Source: Anaerolineae bacterium UTCFX2 (lineage in GTDB: Bacteria > Chloroflexota > Anaerolineae > Anaerolineales > UBA4823). From it: 64,000 nt of DNA. The notes beneath the pieces were generated by a model. That model was not told where the DNA came from, did no database searches, and saw nothing but the letters and a program-made list of their open reading frames with translations. Within the stretch, counting starts at the first letter, position 1, and every line of letters starts with the position of its first letter. The DNA lies in the NCBI GenBank assembly GCA_002050125.1, contig MWTA01000084.1:12978-76977 (forward strand), written 5' to 3'. The translations under genes and the position numbers were made by a program. Below are positions 1 through 9,592 of the stretch, piece by piece.

Positions 1-651
1 AACGTCGTCCGCGTTGCAATTCAGGCGCTGGCGGCGGTGCTCGGCGGAACACAGTCGCTGCACACGAACAGCCTTGACGAGGCATTGGCCCTGCCGAGCG
101 AACACGCCGTCCGCATTGCGCTGCGCACCCAGCAGGTCATCGCTGAGGAGACGGGTGTAGTTAATACCGTCGATCCGCTTGGCGGGAGCTATTTTGTCGA
201 GGCGCTGACTGATCAAACTGAGGCCGAGGTTTACGCGTACTTCCGGCGTATCGACGAGATTGGCGGGGTACTGCCGGCGATTGAAGCGGGGTTCTTCCAG
301 CAGGAAATCGCGGATGCGAGCTACCGGCATCAACAGGAAGTCGACCGTGGTGATCGCACGATTGTCGGCGTCAACCGATATGTGACCGATGAACCGTTGA
401 ACATCCCCATCTTAGAGATGGATCCGAATGGTTATCAGCGGCAGGTCGAACGCCTGAGGCGCTTACGCGAGCGGCGTGATCCGGTGCGGGTTGAGCAGGC
501 CCTCAACCGGCTTCGCAATGCATGTGACGATCAGCACGAAAACCTGATGCCCTATCTGCTGGACGCGGCGCGCAGCGATGTGACGCTGGGCGAGACGATG
601 GCCGTGATGAAGCAGGCATTCGGTCTATATCAGGAGCCGATGTCGATCTGA
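1..651 (+). CDS. Methylmalonyl-CoA mutase, catalytic (large) subunit, 3' part
   Basis: This is the C-terminal part of the B12-dependent methylmalonyl-CoA mutase catalytic domain, which interconverts methylmalonyl-CoA and succinyl-CoA. The frame is open from base 1, so the gene starts outside the window. Recognisable family segments are [19 protein letters not shown], the following [13 protein letters not shown] and [10 protein letters not shown]. The protein ends about 200 residues later with [13 protein letters not shown], which is where the TIM-barrel catalytic domain ends. No cobalamin-binding DxHxxG domain follows, so this is the split type in which a separate small subunit carries B12. 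The isobutyryl-CoA or ethylmalonyl-CoA mutase relatives cannot be excluded without the N-terminal half. polA follows 66 bases later on the same strand. Confidence 0.9.
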   Translation, partial: NVVRVAIQALAAVLGGTQSLHTNSLDEALALPSEHAVRIALRTQQVIAEETGVVNTVDPLGGSYFVEALTDQTEAEVYAYFRRIDEIGGVLPAIEAGFFQQEIADASYRHQQEVDRGDRTIVGVNRYVTDEPLNIPILEMDPNGYQRQVERLRRLRERRDPVRVEQALNRLRNACDDQHENLMPYLLDAARSDVTLGETMAVMKQAFGLYQEPMSI

Positions 652-717
652 TGTCGGTTGACCACGATCGATAGAGGTATCGGCGTCGTTGTATCCGGCA
701 CAAGACGAGGGGGAGCC

Positions 718-3504
718 ATGCCGCGGATGATCCTAATTGACGGCCATGCGGTCGCGTACCGGCAGTTCTTTGCGCTGCCCGTTGAAAGCATGTCCACACG
801 CGCAGGGGAACCAACCAATGCCGTATTTGGGTTCACCCGTATCTTGCTTGACATCCTGCAGAAGGATCGGCCCGATTACCTTGCAGTGAGCTTCGACATG
901 GGCCTCAGCGGCCGTGACGTCCTCTTTGGGGAGTACAAGGGCACACGCGAGAAGATGCCGGACGAACTCCGGTCGCAGCTTGAGCGGATTGATGAGGTGG
1001 TGCGTGCGTTCAACATCCCCGTCTTGACGCTGGACGGTTACGAAGCGGACGACGTCATCGGCACGGCGACGCGGCAAGCCGAAGCGCAGGACGTGGCGTC
1101 GCGGATCATCACCGGGGATCGCGACCTGCTCCAGCTTCTCAGCGGCCACGTTACGGTTCAGCTCCCGTCACGCGGCGGGCCGGATGAAATCTGGGACGTG
1201 AGCAAATTCATCGAGAAGTACGGACTGCAGCCCGATCAACTGGTGGATCTCAAGGCGCTCATGGGCGATTCGTCCGACAATATCCCCGGTGTCCGGGGGA
1301 TCGGCGAGAAGGGCGCTACCAACCTGCTGCAGACGTATGGATCACTGGACGCGATCTATGCCGCGGTGGATGAGATCAAGGGCGCGCTTGGCAAGAAGCT
1401 GGTTGAAGGGCGTGAAATGGCGTACGTCAGCCAACGTCTTGCGCGCATCCAGCGTGACATCCCGATCACTCTGAATCTGAATCAATGCGTGGCGCATGAC
1501 TACGACGCGTCCGTTGTGCTGTCGGTGTTCGAGTCGCTGAACTTCCGCTCTCTGCGTGACCGGCTTATCAAAATCTCGACTCCCACACAGCAGCCGCTGT
1601 TTGGCGATATGCAGCCCATGGCCGTCGTTGAAGAAGCGCCCGTCGCGCCGGATTTTGATCCGCCTGCGCGCGCGTCCGATGTCGTGGAAACGGTAGTCGT
1701 CCGCTCCGAGGCTGCGCTCGCCAACATGATCGAAGACCTGCGTGCGCAGGGTGAGATTGCTGTCGATACCGAGACCACCAGCCTCGACGCGATGATCGCC
1801 GAACTGGTCGGCATTTCACTGTCGGGGGACGGAAAGCGGGCGTACTATATTCCGGTTGGACATACGGGGACACCGCAGCTCCCGCTTGAGACCGTTGTTC
1901 GGGCGCTCAAGCCGGTGCTTGAGGATTCGCACGTTCCGAAATTCATGCACAACGTGACGTATGACCTCGTTGTCTTGCGCAGGCATGGCATTGACGTACG
2001 TCCAATCGCCATGGATACGATGGTCGCTGAATGGCTGCTCAACCCGATCAGCCGTAATCTGGGATTGAAGGATCTCACCTTCGCACGCCTGCGTGACGAC
2101 AACAACCGGCCGATTTTTATGACGCCGATTTCCGATCTGATCGGCACGGGCAAAAAGGCAATCCCGTTCAGCGAAGTCGATGTCGAGCAAGCAGCGCCGT
2201 ATGCTGCCGCCGATGCCGCGATGACGTTTCGCTTGAAGCAGCAGCTTTCGCGTGAGATTGAACAAAACGGACTCACCGAAGTCCACGAGACGCTTGAGCT
2301 GCCGCTGCTGCCCGTCGTCGTGTCGATGGAGCAAGCGGGCGTCGTCCTCGATACCGGGTTTCTCGCGCAGATGAGCGAGCACCTCGGCGAACAGTTAGCT
2401 GGGCTTGAGCAGCACATCTATGAACTGGCTGGGACAACCCTGAACCTCAACAGCCCGCAGCAGCTCAGCGATCTGCTGTTCGGCAAGCTCGGCCTTCCGA
2501 CGAAAGGCATCGGCAGGACTTCACTGGGCTACACGACGAATGCCGCCGTGTTGGATGAACTGCGCGACGCACATCCCGTCGTCGGGGCGATCCTCGAATA
2601 TCGGGAACTGTCCAAGCTCAAGGGAACGTACGTGGATGCGCTGCCGGCGCTCATCAACCCGTACACCGGCCGTGTCCATACCAGTTACAACCTCACGGGA
2701 ACCAGCACGGGGCGGCTTTCCAGCAGTAATCCGAATTTGCAGAACATCCCGATCCGAACCGAGGTTGGGCGGGAAGTCCGCCGGGCGTTTATCGCGCCGG
2801 AGGGCCACGTGCTGCTTTCGGTCGATTACAGCCAAATTGAACTGCGGGTGCTGGCGCATATCAGCGGTGACGAAACGCTCAAGCAGGCGTTCTACGACGG
2901 CCAAGACATTCACAAAGCCACCGCCGCCGCCGTTAACGGGATTCCATTGGAGGACGTTACCTACGAGCAGCGCAGTTTCGCCAAACGGGTGAACTTCGGC
3001 CTGATCTACGGCATGGGCGCGTTCCGGCTGGCACGAGACAGCGGCTTGACGTTGGCCGAAGCTGAGGATTTCATCCGGCGGTACTTTGCGCGCCTGCCGA
3101 GGGTGCAGGAGTACATCCAGAGTGCGAAGGAACGGGCGCGCTCGCCGGAGGGGCTGAAGACCCTTGCTGGGCGCAGCCGCACGTTCCCTGCGCTGCATAA
3201 TCCGCGCGCAAGCCGGCAGATGGTTCAGGCCGAGGAGCGCGCGGCGATCAACCTCCCGATTCAAGGGAGCGCCGCCGATATTATCAACCTCGCCATGATC
3301 CAACTGCACCGTGCGCTCGCCGCTGAACGGCTGCGTTCCGTAATGATCCTGCAAGTGCATGACGAGTTGGTGCTGGAAGTTCCCGAAGATGAATTAGGAC
3401 GGGTCAAGCCGTTGGTTATCAACACGATGGAGTCGTCGTATCCGCTTGACCCGCCGCTTAAAGCCAACGCCGAGGTCGGGCCGAATTGGCGCGATATGGA
3501 GTGA
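718..3504 (+). CDS. polA: DNA polymerase I (5' nuclease, 3'-5' exonuclease, polymerase)
   Basis: DNA polymerase I fills gaps and removes RNA primers. The start at 718 is chosen because a GAGGGGG ribosome-binding site lies just upstream; an in-frame start at 658 would add unconserved residues. The protein is 928 aa, the usual full length. The N-terminal third is the 5' nuclease (MILIDGHAVAYR, then the GYEADDVIGT and GDSSDNIPGVRGIG segments). The middle holds a 3'-5' exonuclease that looks active: VDTETTSLD (Exo I), HNVTYD (Exo II) and a YAAADA Exo III. The polymerase domain has motif A VDYSQIELR near residue 702, motif B with KRVNFGLIYGMG near 755-766 and motif C QVHDELV near 879-885. Intact proofreading motifs are notable because many bacterial PolA proteins have lost them. 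Confidence 0.97.
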   Translation: MPRMILIDGHAVAYRQFFALPVESMSTRAGEPTNAVFGFTRILLDILQKDRPDYLAVSFDMGLSGRDVLFGEYKGTREKMPDELRSQLERIDEVVRAFNIPVLTLDGYEADDVIGTATRQAEAQDVASRIITGDRDLLQLLSGHVTVQLPSRGGPDEIWDVSKFIEKYGLQPDQLVDLKALMGDSSDNIPGVRGIGEKGATNLLQTYGSLDAIYAAVDEIKGALGKKLVEGREMAYVSQRLARIQRDIPITLNLNQCVAHDYDASVVLSVFESLNFRSLRDRLIKISTPTQQPLFGDMQPMAVVEEAPVAPDFDPPARASDVVETVVVRSEAALANMIEDLRAQGEIAVDTETTSLDAMIAELVGISLSGDGKRAYYIPVGHTGTPQLPLETVVRALKPVLEDSHVPKFMHNVTYDLVVLRRHGIDVRPIAMDTMVAEWLLNPISRNLGLKDLTFARLRDDNNRPIFMTPISDLIGTGKKAIPFSEVDVEQAAPYAAADAAMTFRLKQQLSREIEQNGLTEVHETLELPLLPVVVSMEQAGVVLDTGFLAQMSEHLGEQLAGLEQHIYELAGTTLNLNSPQQLSDLLFGKLGLPTKGIGRTSLGYTTNAAVLDELRDAHPVVGAILEYRELSKLKGTYVDALPALINPYTGRVHTSYNLTGTSTGRLSSSNPNLQNIPIRTEVGREVRRAFIAPEGHVLLSVDYSQIELRVLAHISGDETLKQAFYDGQDIHKATAAAVNGIPLEDVTYEQRSFAKRVNFGLIYGMGAFRLARDSGLTLAEAEDFIRRYFARLPRVQEYIQSAKERARSPEGLKTLAGRSRTFPALHNPRASRQMVQAEERAAINLPIQGSAADIINLAMIQLHRALAAERLRSVMILQVHDELVLEVPEDELGRVKPLVINTMESSYPLDPPLKANAEVGPNWRDME

Positions 3505-3516
3505 CACGCGACGCCG

Positions 3517-4959
3517 TTAGCTGGGAACGATCAGATCGCCTTCGCCATATACCTTGCCGGGCTGAATCGTGATCGGCGCGCGAAGGGGCGGCGTGGCGAA
3601 CAGGTCATAGGTCGTCGCGCCCGTCACCCGAACTGGCACAATCTCGCCCACGGGAAGCTCACCCTCGACAATGACGAACCCGTCGATCTCCGGCGCGTCC
3701 CGGAAACTGCGGCCCACTGTGACGGTCTCGCCTGTGGGGATGTCGTTGTCGTCCACGCCGATGTCGTAGCCCTCGACCAGAATATCCAGTGACTTGCCGA
3801 TCCACTTCTGGTTCTTGGCGAGGCTGATGCCCTGCTGCAGCTCCATAAGGCGATTCCAGCGTTCCTCTTTGACGTCGTCATCGATCTGATTCGGGAGCGT
3901 GGCGCTGGGCGTGCCGATTTCGTAGGAATACTTGAACGCGCCAACCCGGTCGAATTCGAGGTCGCGTACGAACTTCAGCAGACCGTCGAATTCCTCCTCG
4001 GTCTCGCCGGGGTAGCCGACAATGAACGTCGTGCGGATCGCGAGATGCGGGATCGTTGCGCGCAGCTTGCCGATGGTCTCATACACCCACTCAACGTTCG
4101 CCGGGCGTTTCATCCGCTTGAGTGTTTCACGGTGGCCGTGCTGCAGCGGGATGTCGAGGTAGGGCAGAACCTGTGGGTACTTCGCCATCGTCTCCATCAG
4201 CCGGTCGGTGACGTAACCCGGATACGCGTACATAATGCGGATCCATGGGATTTCCGGCGCGGCCTTGGTGATGGCGTCGAGGAGATGCGCGAGGCCGTCT
4301 TTCAACCCGAGATCGTAGCCGTAGTCGGTCGTGTCTTGCGCGATAAGGAGAAGCTCTTTGACACCACGTTCCTGAAGCTTCACCGCTTCAGCGACGATCG
4401 ACTCGATCGGCCGGCTGACGGCAGTGCCTTTGATCTTGGGAATCGCGCAGAAAGCACATGGCCGCCGACAGCCATCAGCGATTTTGAGATACGCGCTCGC
4501 GCCTTGAATACTCGCACGCAGAACGCCGCGCTCATCCAGACCCACAACGGGCGCGTCAGTTGGCAGGTGATACAGCGGTTCGGGATGCTTGCGGGTACGC
4601 AGCCGCGTCACGAGGTCGAAAATGTCCATCCAGCGGCGTGTTCCAATGACGCCGTCGAGGCCCGGCACGTGCTGTACAAGCTGCTCGCCGTAGCGCTGAG
4701 ATAAGCAGCCCGCGGCGATGACCATTTGATTGCTTCGCTTTAACCCCACCAGCTCACGCAGCGCCAAAATCGACTCTTCCTTGGCGGCGTCGACAAATCC
4801 GCAGGTGTTCACGATCAAAACTTCCGCCCGCGAGGGATCGTCCTCGGCATGCATTCCATTGGCCGACATGATTTGGGCCATGCCTTCCGAGTCAACCGTG
4901 TTCTTTGAGCACCCGAGACTGAGCAGATAGTAGTTGCCTTTGCGGTTCTTTCGCGACAT
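3517..4959 (-). CDS. rimO: Ribosomal protein uS12 methylthiotransferase RimO
   Basis: RimO is a radical-SAM enzyme that adds a methylthio group to an Asp of ribosomal protein S12. The 480-aa protein has the UPF0004 N-terminal domain with three cluster cysteines (LGCSKNTVDSE, VNTCGFVDAAKEE, AAGCLSQRY), then the radical-SAM CxxxCxxC motif in DGCRRPCAFCAIP, and a C-terminal TRAM-like domain. The LGCSKN and RPCAFCAIPKIKG signatures point to RimO rather than the tRNA enzyme MiaB. It converges with polA (12 bases between the stops). A -10 box TATAAT at 4986-4991 on the minus strand and the purine-rich AGGAATCAGG before the start support the chosen ATG. Confidence 0.96.
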   Translation of the reverse strand: MSRKNRKGNYYLLSLGCSKNTVDSEGMAQIMSANGMHAEDDPSRAEVLIVNTCGFVDAAKEESILALRELVGLKRSNQMVIAAGCLSQRYGEQLVQHVPGLDGVIGTRRWMDIFDLVTRLRTRKHPEPLYHLPTDAPVVGLDERGVLRASIQGASAYLKIADGCRRPCAFCAIPKIKGTAVSRPIESIVAEAVKLQERGVKELLLIAQDTTDYGYDLGLKDGLAHLLDAITKAAPEIPWIRIMYAYPGYVTDRLMETMAKYPQVLPYLDIPLQHGHRETLKRMKRPANVEWVYETIGKLRATIPHLAIRTTFIVGYPGETEEEFDGLLKFVRDLEFDRVGAFKYSYEIGTPSATLPNQIDDDVKEERWNRLMELQQGISLAKNQKWIGKSLDILVEGYDIGVDDNDIPTGETVTVGRSFRDAPEIDGFVIVEGELPVGEIVPVRVTGATTYDLFATPPLRAPITIQPGKVYGEGDLIVPS

Positions 4960-4985
4960 GACCTGATTCCTGTTGGGCTTGCGTG

Positions 4986-4991
4986 ATTATA
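4986..4991 (-). promoter_or_regulatory. -10 box of the rimO promoter
   Basis: TATAAT followed by C on the minus strand, 26 bases upstream of the rimO start codon. The matching -35 region (5009-5014) reads GTAGAC, which is only a partial match, so the promoter rests mainly on the -10 hexamer. It lies in the 51-base gap between rimO and the RodZ-like gene. Confidence 0.5.
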
Positions 4992-5010
4992 GTGGCAGAT
5001 GCTGTGCGGT

Positions 5011-6282
5011 CTACGGAGACTTAGTCGCCGTGACGTTGGACGGGGTGACGCGTGGTGGCACGACCGCCGACGGGGTAGGCGTAGCGGCCGGTGTAACCGT
5101 CTCGGTTGGCGGTGGCGTCTCGGTCGACGTGGCCGACGCAGTTGGCGTATGAGTCTCTGTTGGTGGCGTGGTTTCCGTCGCTGTGACGTCTGGTGTCTCT
5201 GAGGCGGTTGGCGACAGCGTAGGCGTGGGGCTTGGGCCGTCCGTCGGTGTCGGCGTCTGTTCGGCCAGCAGCGTCGCGGCGAGTGAAAGCGGGGTGATGG
5301 AAGGCGTTAGTGTGACGTTCTCGGTCGGCTCAAATCCGGGGCCGGTTTGAATAGATACATTGCCGTTCGGGCGGAATACGACCTCCACCGCCTGCCCGCG
5401 TCCCCCGAACTTAGGCTGAGGAGCGCCGTTGTATGTGACGACCAGCGATTCGGCGTTGCTGCTGCTCAGGATGATCTCGTTTACGGCGCGATATTCGAGC
5501 GTCAGTTCTCCCGGCGCGACCAAACCAGCAAACAGCTCGGCGCCGTCAACGATTAGGCGAACCCACGCGCGCTGCGTGAAATCAACGGTGACGAGCACCG
5601 GCTCGCCCTGATAATTCTGCTGACTGCGAACCTCCAGCGTCGGTGTGCGTATCGTCGTCGGGGAGGGGCGGGGCGTGAACGTCAGCGTCGGCGGTAGGTC
5701 GGCCAACTCTCCGCTGTTGGGATCACGCACGACATCGTCGGCGGCTGTTGGTGTGCGCTGCAAGAGTTCGATGGCGATGAACGCGATCACAATCAACGAC
5801 GCCGCGGTGAGCGTCACGATGACCAGGATGTTCAACACCCCGCGACCCCGGCGTGACCGGCGCGCACGACGCGTTCCAAACGTCTCAGGACGTGACGCAT
5901 GGGTAGGATCGCCGCTGGCGGCGCGGGCACTGGAGAGGGTCGGCGGCCGTGCATCGGATGTGGCGGGATGGACGTCGACACCGCTGCCGCGTTTGCTCTT
6001 GCTGGGCGGTCTGGCGCCCGGCCGGCGCCGGTTGCGGGTTGGACTTTGCGAGTCAGTGTAGTGCTGCAGGATCTGTTCGGGGTCGAGGCCGAGGAACACT
6101 GCGTAATTCGCCAGCATGCCGCGAATTTGCGCGGGTGAAAGCTCAGAGAGTGCGAACGCGCCCTGCTCAAAGGACTCTAACGTGGCAATCGGGATGCGGG
6201 TCTTTGCACGGGCGTCGTCCAGCGTCAGCTCGCGCTCTTCGCGTGCTTTATAAAGTAGTTGACCGAGGGAGTACGAGTCCAT
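5011..6282 (-). CDS. RodZ-like helix-turn-helix membrane protein
   Basis: The 423-aa protein has the RodZ/YfgA layout. Residues about 3-70 form a helix-turn-helix of the Cro/RodZ type (SLGQLLYKAREERELTLDDA). A basic Arg-rich stretch and one transmembrane segment follow (about 152-172, VLNILVIVTLTAASLIVIAF). Next comes a beta-rich domain resembling DUF4115, and finally a Thr/Pro/Ser-rich tail of about 90 residues. RodZ links the MreB cytoskeleton to the envelope in rod-shaped cells, so a cell-shape or envelope role is likely but inferred. It lies directly downstream of rplI, with a hairpin terminator in the gap, so it is probably transcribed separately or by read-through. The Thr/Pro tail is low-complexity and would lie outside the membrane. 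Confidence 0.75.
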   Translation of the reverse strand: MDSYSLGQLLYKAREERELTLDDARAKTRIPIATLESFEQGAFALSELSPAQIRGMLANYAVFLGLDPEQILQHYTDSQSPTRNRRRPGARPPSKSKRGSGVDVHPATSDARPPTLSSARAASGDPTHASRPETFGTRRARRSRRGRGVLNILVIVTLTAASLIVIAFIAIELLQRTPTAADDVVRDPNSGELADLPPTLTFTPRPSPTTIRTPTLEVRSQQNYQGEPVLVTVDFTQRAWVRLIVDGAELFAGLVAPGELTLEYRAVNEIILSSSNAESLVVTYNGAPQPKFGGRGQAVEVVFRPNGNVSIQTGPGFEPTENVTLTPSITPLSLAATLLAEQTPTPTDGPSPTPTLSPTASETPDVTATETTPPTETHTPTASATSTETPPPTETVTPAATPTPSAVVPPRVTPSNVTATKSP

Positions 6283-6290
6283 TTGCGCCT

Positions 6291-6324
6291 AACAAAACAG
6301 CCCCGCGCGGTATGCGACGGGGCT
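6291..6324 (-). terminator. Intrinsic terminator after rplI
   Basis: Minus-strand hairpin AGCCCCG/CGGGGCT (6318-6324 pairing with 6299-6305, 12-base loop), followed by GTTTTGTT. It sits between the rplI stop and the start of the RodZ-like gene, so it should end the rplI transcript. Confidence 0.75.
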
Positions 6325-6349
6325 ATTCTATCACTTGAATACGCCGAAA

Positions 6350-6922
6350 TTAGGCGTCAGCACTGGCCTCAGCGGCTTCCGGATTGGCGGTTTCCATATC
6401 GGTGCCCTCCGCTGCGGCGTCCTGTTCAGTGGCGCTGGCGGCGGCTGCTTCACGCTTGGCGAGGAATTCGTTCAACTCCTCCTCGCGGACGATAGTGATC
6501 TTGAGGGTTGGCGCGGTCTCCGTGCCGAGGCGAACCGGGACGTCGTGCGTGCCGATTTCGCGCAGCGGCTGCTGGCTCACGCGGCGGCGGTTGATGTCGA
6601 CACCGGTGACGCGGTTCAACTCATCGGCGATCTCCTGCGTCGTCACCGAGCCGAACAGTTTGCCCGTGCTCGCAGCGCGGCGGCCGAAGATCAACTCGAC
6701 GCCATCAATGAGTTTCGCCAGCTCGTTAAGGCGTTCTTCGAGCGCCGCACGCTTGATCGCCGCTTGTTCGCGTAGGCGGGCAGCGCGCTTGAGTTCACCC
6801 TCGGTTGCCTTGACCGCCCTGCCGCTGGGGATCAGATAGTTGCGCGCGAAGCCGTCCGCAACATCAATGACCTCACCCTCGACACCGTGCTTGTAAACAT
6901 ATTCTAGCAGAATGACCTTCAT
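6350..6922 (-). CDS. rplI: 50S ribosomal protein bL9
   Basis: The first 60 residues match the L9 N-terminal domain, with MKVILLEYVYKHGVEGEV, DVADGFARNYLIPSG and KATEGELK; this domain binds 23S rRNA at the base of the L1 stalk. The central helix and C-terminal domain follow (GSVTTQEIADEL). At 190 aa it is about 40 residues longer than the typical 148-150. The extra part is an Ala/Glu-rich tail (AAAASATEQDAAAEG and onward), a common type of lineage-specific extension. The gene stands alone rather than beside rpsR/rpsF, with its own promoter upstream and a terminator downstream. Confidence 0.97.
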   Translation of the reverse strand: MKVILLEYVYKHGVEGEVIDVADGFARNYLIPSGRAVKATEGELKRAARLREQAAIKRAALEERLNELAKLIDGVELIFGRRAASTGKLFGSVTTQEIADELNRVTGVDINRRRVSQQPLREIGTHDVPVRLGTETAPTLKITIVREEELNEFLAKREAAAASATEQDAAAEGTDMETANPEAAEASADA

Positions 6923-7005
6923 GCCCGTGTCCTCAGATGACTTATCGCCCGTATCCGGCCGGACAGCAGGCGTGATTCAACGATCCCGTGTGAAACGTGC
7001 AGGCG

Positions 7006-7034
7006 ATTATACTGGCAGGGGAAGCCTGTGCCAA
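7006..7034 (-). promoter_or_regulatory. rplI promoter
   Basis: Minus-strand -35 TTGGCA (7029-7034), 17-base spacer, -10 TATAAT followed by C (7006-7011). The predicted start of transcription is near 6999, giving a leader of about 75 bases before the rplI ATG. Confidence 0.75.
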
Positions 7035-7048
7035 CCCTAAACTGATGA

Positions 7049-9559
7049 CTAACCCCGCGTGCCGACCTGTTCGACCCCAACACGAGTTATCGACGCTGTT
7101 CCAGCGGCAAAGAAGCGATCAAGTTCGATTTGCACCGCGTTGTTGGGGCCGAGATAATGCTGTGGATCCTCGATCCTCAAGTCTGACCCGGCAAGTTGGA
7201 TCGGGACATACGTTCCGGTATTCCAGTTGAATACTCGCAGTTCGGTATTCTCCAACTGCGCCGCTCCATGTTCGACGTGTACTACGAGTTCGTCTACCTC
7301 ATCCAGAACACTCGTCGGCGCGGGCGTAAAGCGATACGAAACTTTGCCTCGGGCTAGATAGCTGATGAGGTTCGGCGTCGACTCGGTCGCGGCCTCGTCT
7401 TCCAAGAGCAGCCACGTGAACTGGTCGGCCATGACGTGATCGCGTTCGCCCGGAGCGGCTTCAAGATCGGCGTTGAGCTTCACGATATAGATGGAGGTAT
7501 CGACGGCTTGCCGCGCGCTGCTGGAGATTAGTTCCTCGGTGGGCGCTGACTCCGTCCAGCCAACCAGATAAACGCCATCTCCACGCGAAGTTGCATTGAA
7601 CTGGTCGATGATGAAGGTCGATAGGAACGTCTGGCGACGCTGCTCGGCCTGATCGATTGTCGTCGATGATTGTGGTAAGCCGAAATAGACCGCGGAACGA
7701 TAACTATTCTCACCGATGATGTCTCGCACCGTCTGATCCGGCCCGGTCATCGACTCTCGTCCGCGCGAGACGAACCGTGACTGCGAAGGTGAATAGTATG
7801 CGACGGCGTTTTGGATCGGCGCGGCTGGGATCGGCGTGGTAGGGTTTCGCGTCAGGCTGGCGTCGATAAGTCGGATTTCGCCCGGCATGAGGGGCGAATC
7901 GAGGCGATGCGCGCCGGCGCGCGTCAAGATCACCGGATCAAGCAGCGGGACACTCAGCTCGTTGCGAACCGAGCCACGCAGTTGAACGGTGTCACCTGTC
8001 GCACGGCTGATGACCGAGAATCGTCCACTGATATCCGGCCGCGGGATGTCGCCGTCCGTGACGAAACCGGCCATGAAACTCGCGTCGATCGAGAAGTCTT
8101 GAGCTGAGAAGAACTCGCTTTGGGAGATTTGCAGCGGGCTGGCCTGATTGGTAAAGAAGCCACCTGCGGCGGCGCGCAAGAGAGGCCGCAGCGCGCGCCC
8201 GTCCTCAACGGACAAGTCATAGGTGGCGCGTCGTGGGCTGAGCACACCGACAAGCTGCCGCAGGTGCGCATCCTCAGCACCGGGCCACGACTCGATCACC
8301 GACAGCCGGCTGAGTGTGACATCTGTGCCGCGTAGGTTGAAGCCCGTCACCCACGCCGCGATTGTAAATACGGCGATCAAGCCCGGAACGGTGAGCCAAG
8401 CGAACTCGCGCCGGCCGATGCGGGAGAGGATGAAATAGTTCACCGGGCCGATCAACACGACGTATGCCAGTAGGAACGCCAGCATCGTCAATGCCTCAGG
8501 AAGCGCGGTGATTCCCGGCAGGATTTCGATGGCGGTGTACCCTTGGCTGAGGTTCAAGAATCCGAGATTCCACGCTGGCCGGGGCGCGCGGCTGGTGATG
8601 ACAGAGAGCCACAGCCCGTCGAGGCCGGGCCATGACGTGAACGGAGCGGAGGCCGGATCGAACGCGATATAGTCGACGACGCCAGCGCCCACCGTACGAC
8701 GTGCGATCAGCGGAACGCCGCTGCTGTCGGTCACGAGCACACGGCTGTCCTCTTGCAAGCTGCCCGTTGCGATGATGGATTCGGTTTGCGCAACGGCTGA
8801 TGTCGAGGTCGACCACGTTGTCAACGCCGCAAAATCGCTGCTGACGATACTGGAATCAGGCATGATCGGGAGCAGTGGCTGTAAGCCTGCGGCCGTAGGC
8901 TGCCACTGTGCCCCGCCCACGACGATCAGATGGCCGCCATACGTGACATACTGCGCGATGGCATCTCGCTGGCGTGTGGTCAGTGAGCCGGTATCCGCCG
9001 CGGCGATGTAGAGCACATCGACGGCCTGCAGCCCAACCTGATGGTCGGGCAGGTTCTGCGTGAAGATGTCGGCTTGCGTGACGGTCTGACCGTATGCGGC
9101 GGCGGCGGAAAGGTTGGCGGTGCGGCCCAATGTGTCGCTCACACGCACATAAAGCCGCTCCTGCGGCAGGACAGCGCGCACTGAAGTCTCGGCCTCGGCG
9201 GCGATCAAGCCTTCTTCGTTAATCAACTCGATGCGGACGACGTCTGCGAAGGAGCGCAGGCCGACATACAGCGTGAGAGCTTGCTTGGCGCCGGGACTGA
9301 GTGAGATCGGCGTGCGTGACGTATGCGTGAGTCCGCGCGAACGCTCAGGCCGGGCAACGATCTCGCCCGTAAAGCCGCGTGTCCCGGCGTTCTCGAGATG
9401 GATCGTGAGGGGTGTCCACATATTGTCGCGAAAACGGCCTGCAAAGCCTGCCTCGACGTTAACGGTCAGGGTCACGAGGCCGGAGTCTTGCGCGTCGAGT
9501 GGCGGCGCAAGGGACACGATGCAGAGCAAGGCCAAGACAAGAATTAGGCGACGGTTCAC
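7049..9559 (-). CDS. Exported membrane protein of unknown function (836 aa)
   Basis: I do not recognise a named family. The N-terminus is a signal peptide (MNRRLILVLALLCIVSLAPP). A beta-rich region of about 120 residues follows, with phrases typical of immunoglobulin-like folds (WTPLTIHLENAGTRGFTGEI). Around residues 180-240 the pattern VLYIAAADTGSLT...QYVTYGGHLIVVGG resembles the glutamine-amidotransferase-like fold found in bacterial surface proteins, without a visible catalytic Cys triad. Two transmembrane segments lie at about 355-375 and 390-412, followed by a large C-terminal part on the other side of the membrane or a second exported domain. It lies between rplI and the FtsB-like gene, which suggests a constitutive envelope role. 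Function is unknown. Confidence 0.7.
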   Translation of the reverse strand: MNRRLILVLALLCIVSLAPPLDAQDSGLVTLTVNVEAGFAGRFRDNMWTPLTIHLENAGTRGFTGEIVARPERSRGLTHTSRTPISLSPGAKQALTLYVGLRSFADVVRIELINEEGLIAAEAETSVRAVLPQERLYVRVSDTLGRTANLSAAAAYGQTVTQADIFTQNLPDHQVGLQAVDVLYIAAADTGSLTTRQRDAIAQYVTYGGHLIVVGGAQWQPTAAGLQPLLPIMPDSSIVSSDFAALTTWSTSTSAVAQTESIIATGSLQEDSRVLVTDSSGVPLIARRTVGAGVVDYIAFDPASAPFTSWPGLDGLWLSVITSRAPRPAWNLGFLNLSQGYTAIEILPGITALPEALTMLAFLLAYVVLIGPVNYFILSRIGRREFAWLTVPGLIAVFTIAAWVTGFNLRGTDVTLSRLSVIESWPGAEDAHLRQLVGVLSPRRATYDLSVEDGRALRPLLRAAAGGFFTNQASPLQISQSEFFSAQDFSIDASFMAGFVTDGDIPRPDISGRFSVISRATGDTVQLRGSVRNELSVPLLDPVILTRAGAHRLDSPLMPGEIRLIDASLTRNPTTPIPAAPIQNAVAYYSPSQSRFVSRGRESMTGPDQTVRDIIGENSYRSAVYFGLPQSSTTIDQAEQRRQTFLSTFIIDQFNATSRGDGVYLVGWTESAPTEELISSSARQAVDTSIYIVKLNADLEAAPGERDHVMADQFTWLLLEDEAATESTPNLISYLARGKVSYRFTPAPTSVLDEVDELVVHVEHGAAQLENTELRVFNWNTGTYVPIQLAGSDLRIEDPQHYLGPNNAVQIELDRFFAAGTASITRVGVEQVGTRG

Positions 9560-9592
9560 GTGTTTACCTCGGATGCTCGCTTGGCGGCAGAC

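Noticed and set aside
1816-2417. Two overlapping open frames of about 190 codons on the minus strand within polA
   Set aside because: Both are antisense to the exonuclease and polymerase regions and look like composition artefacts.
2521-3360. 279-codon open frame on the minus strand within polA
   Set aside because: It lies wholly antisense to conserved polA sequence, has no ribosome-binding site and no family similarity. High G+C makes long antisense frames common.
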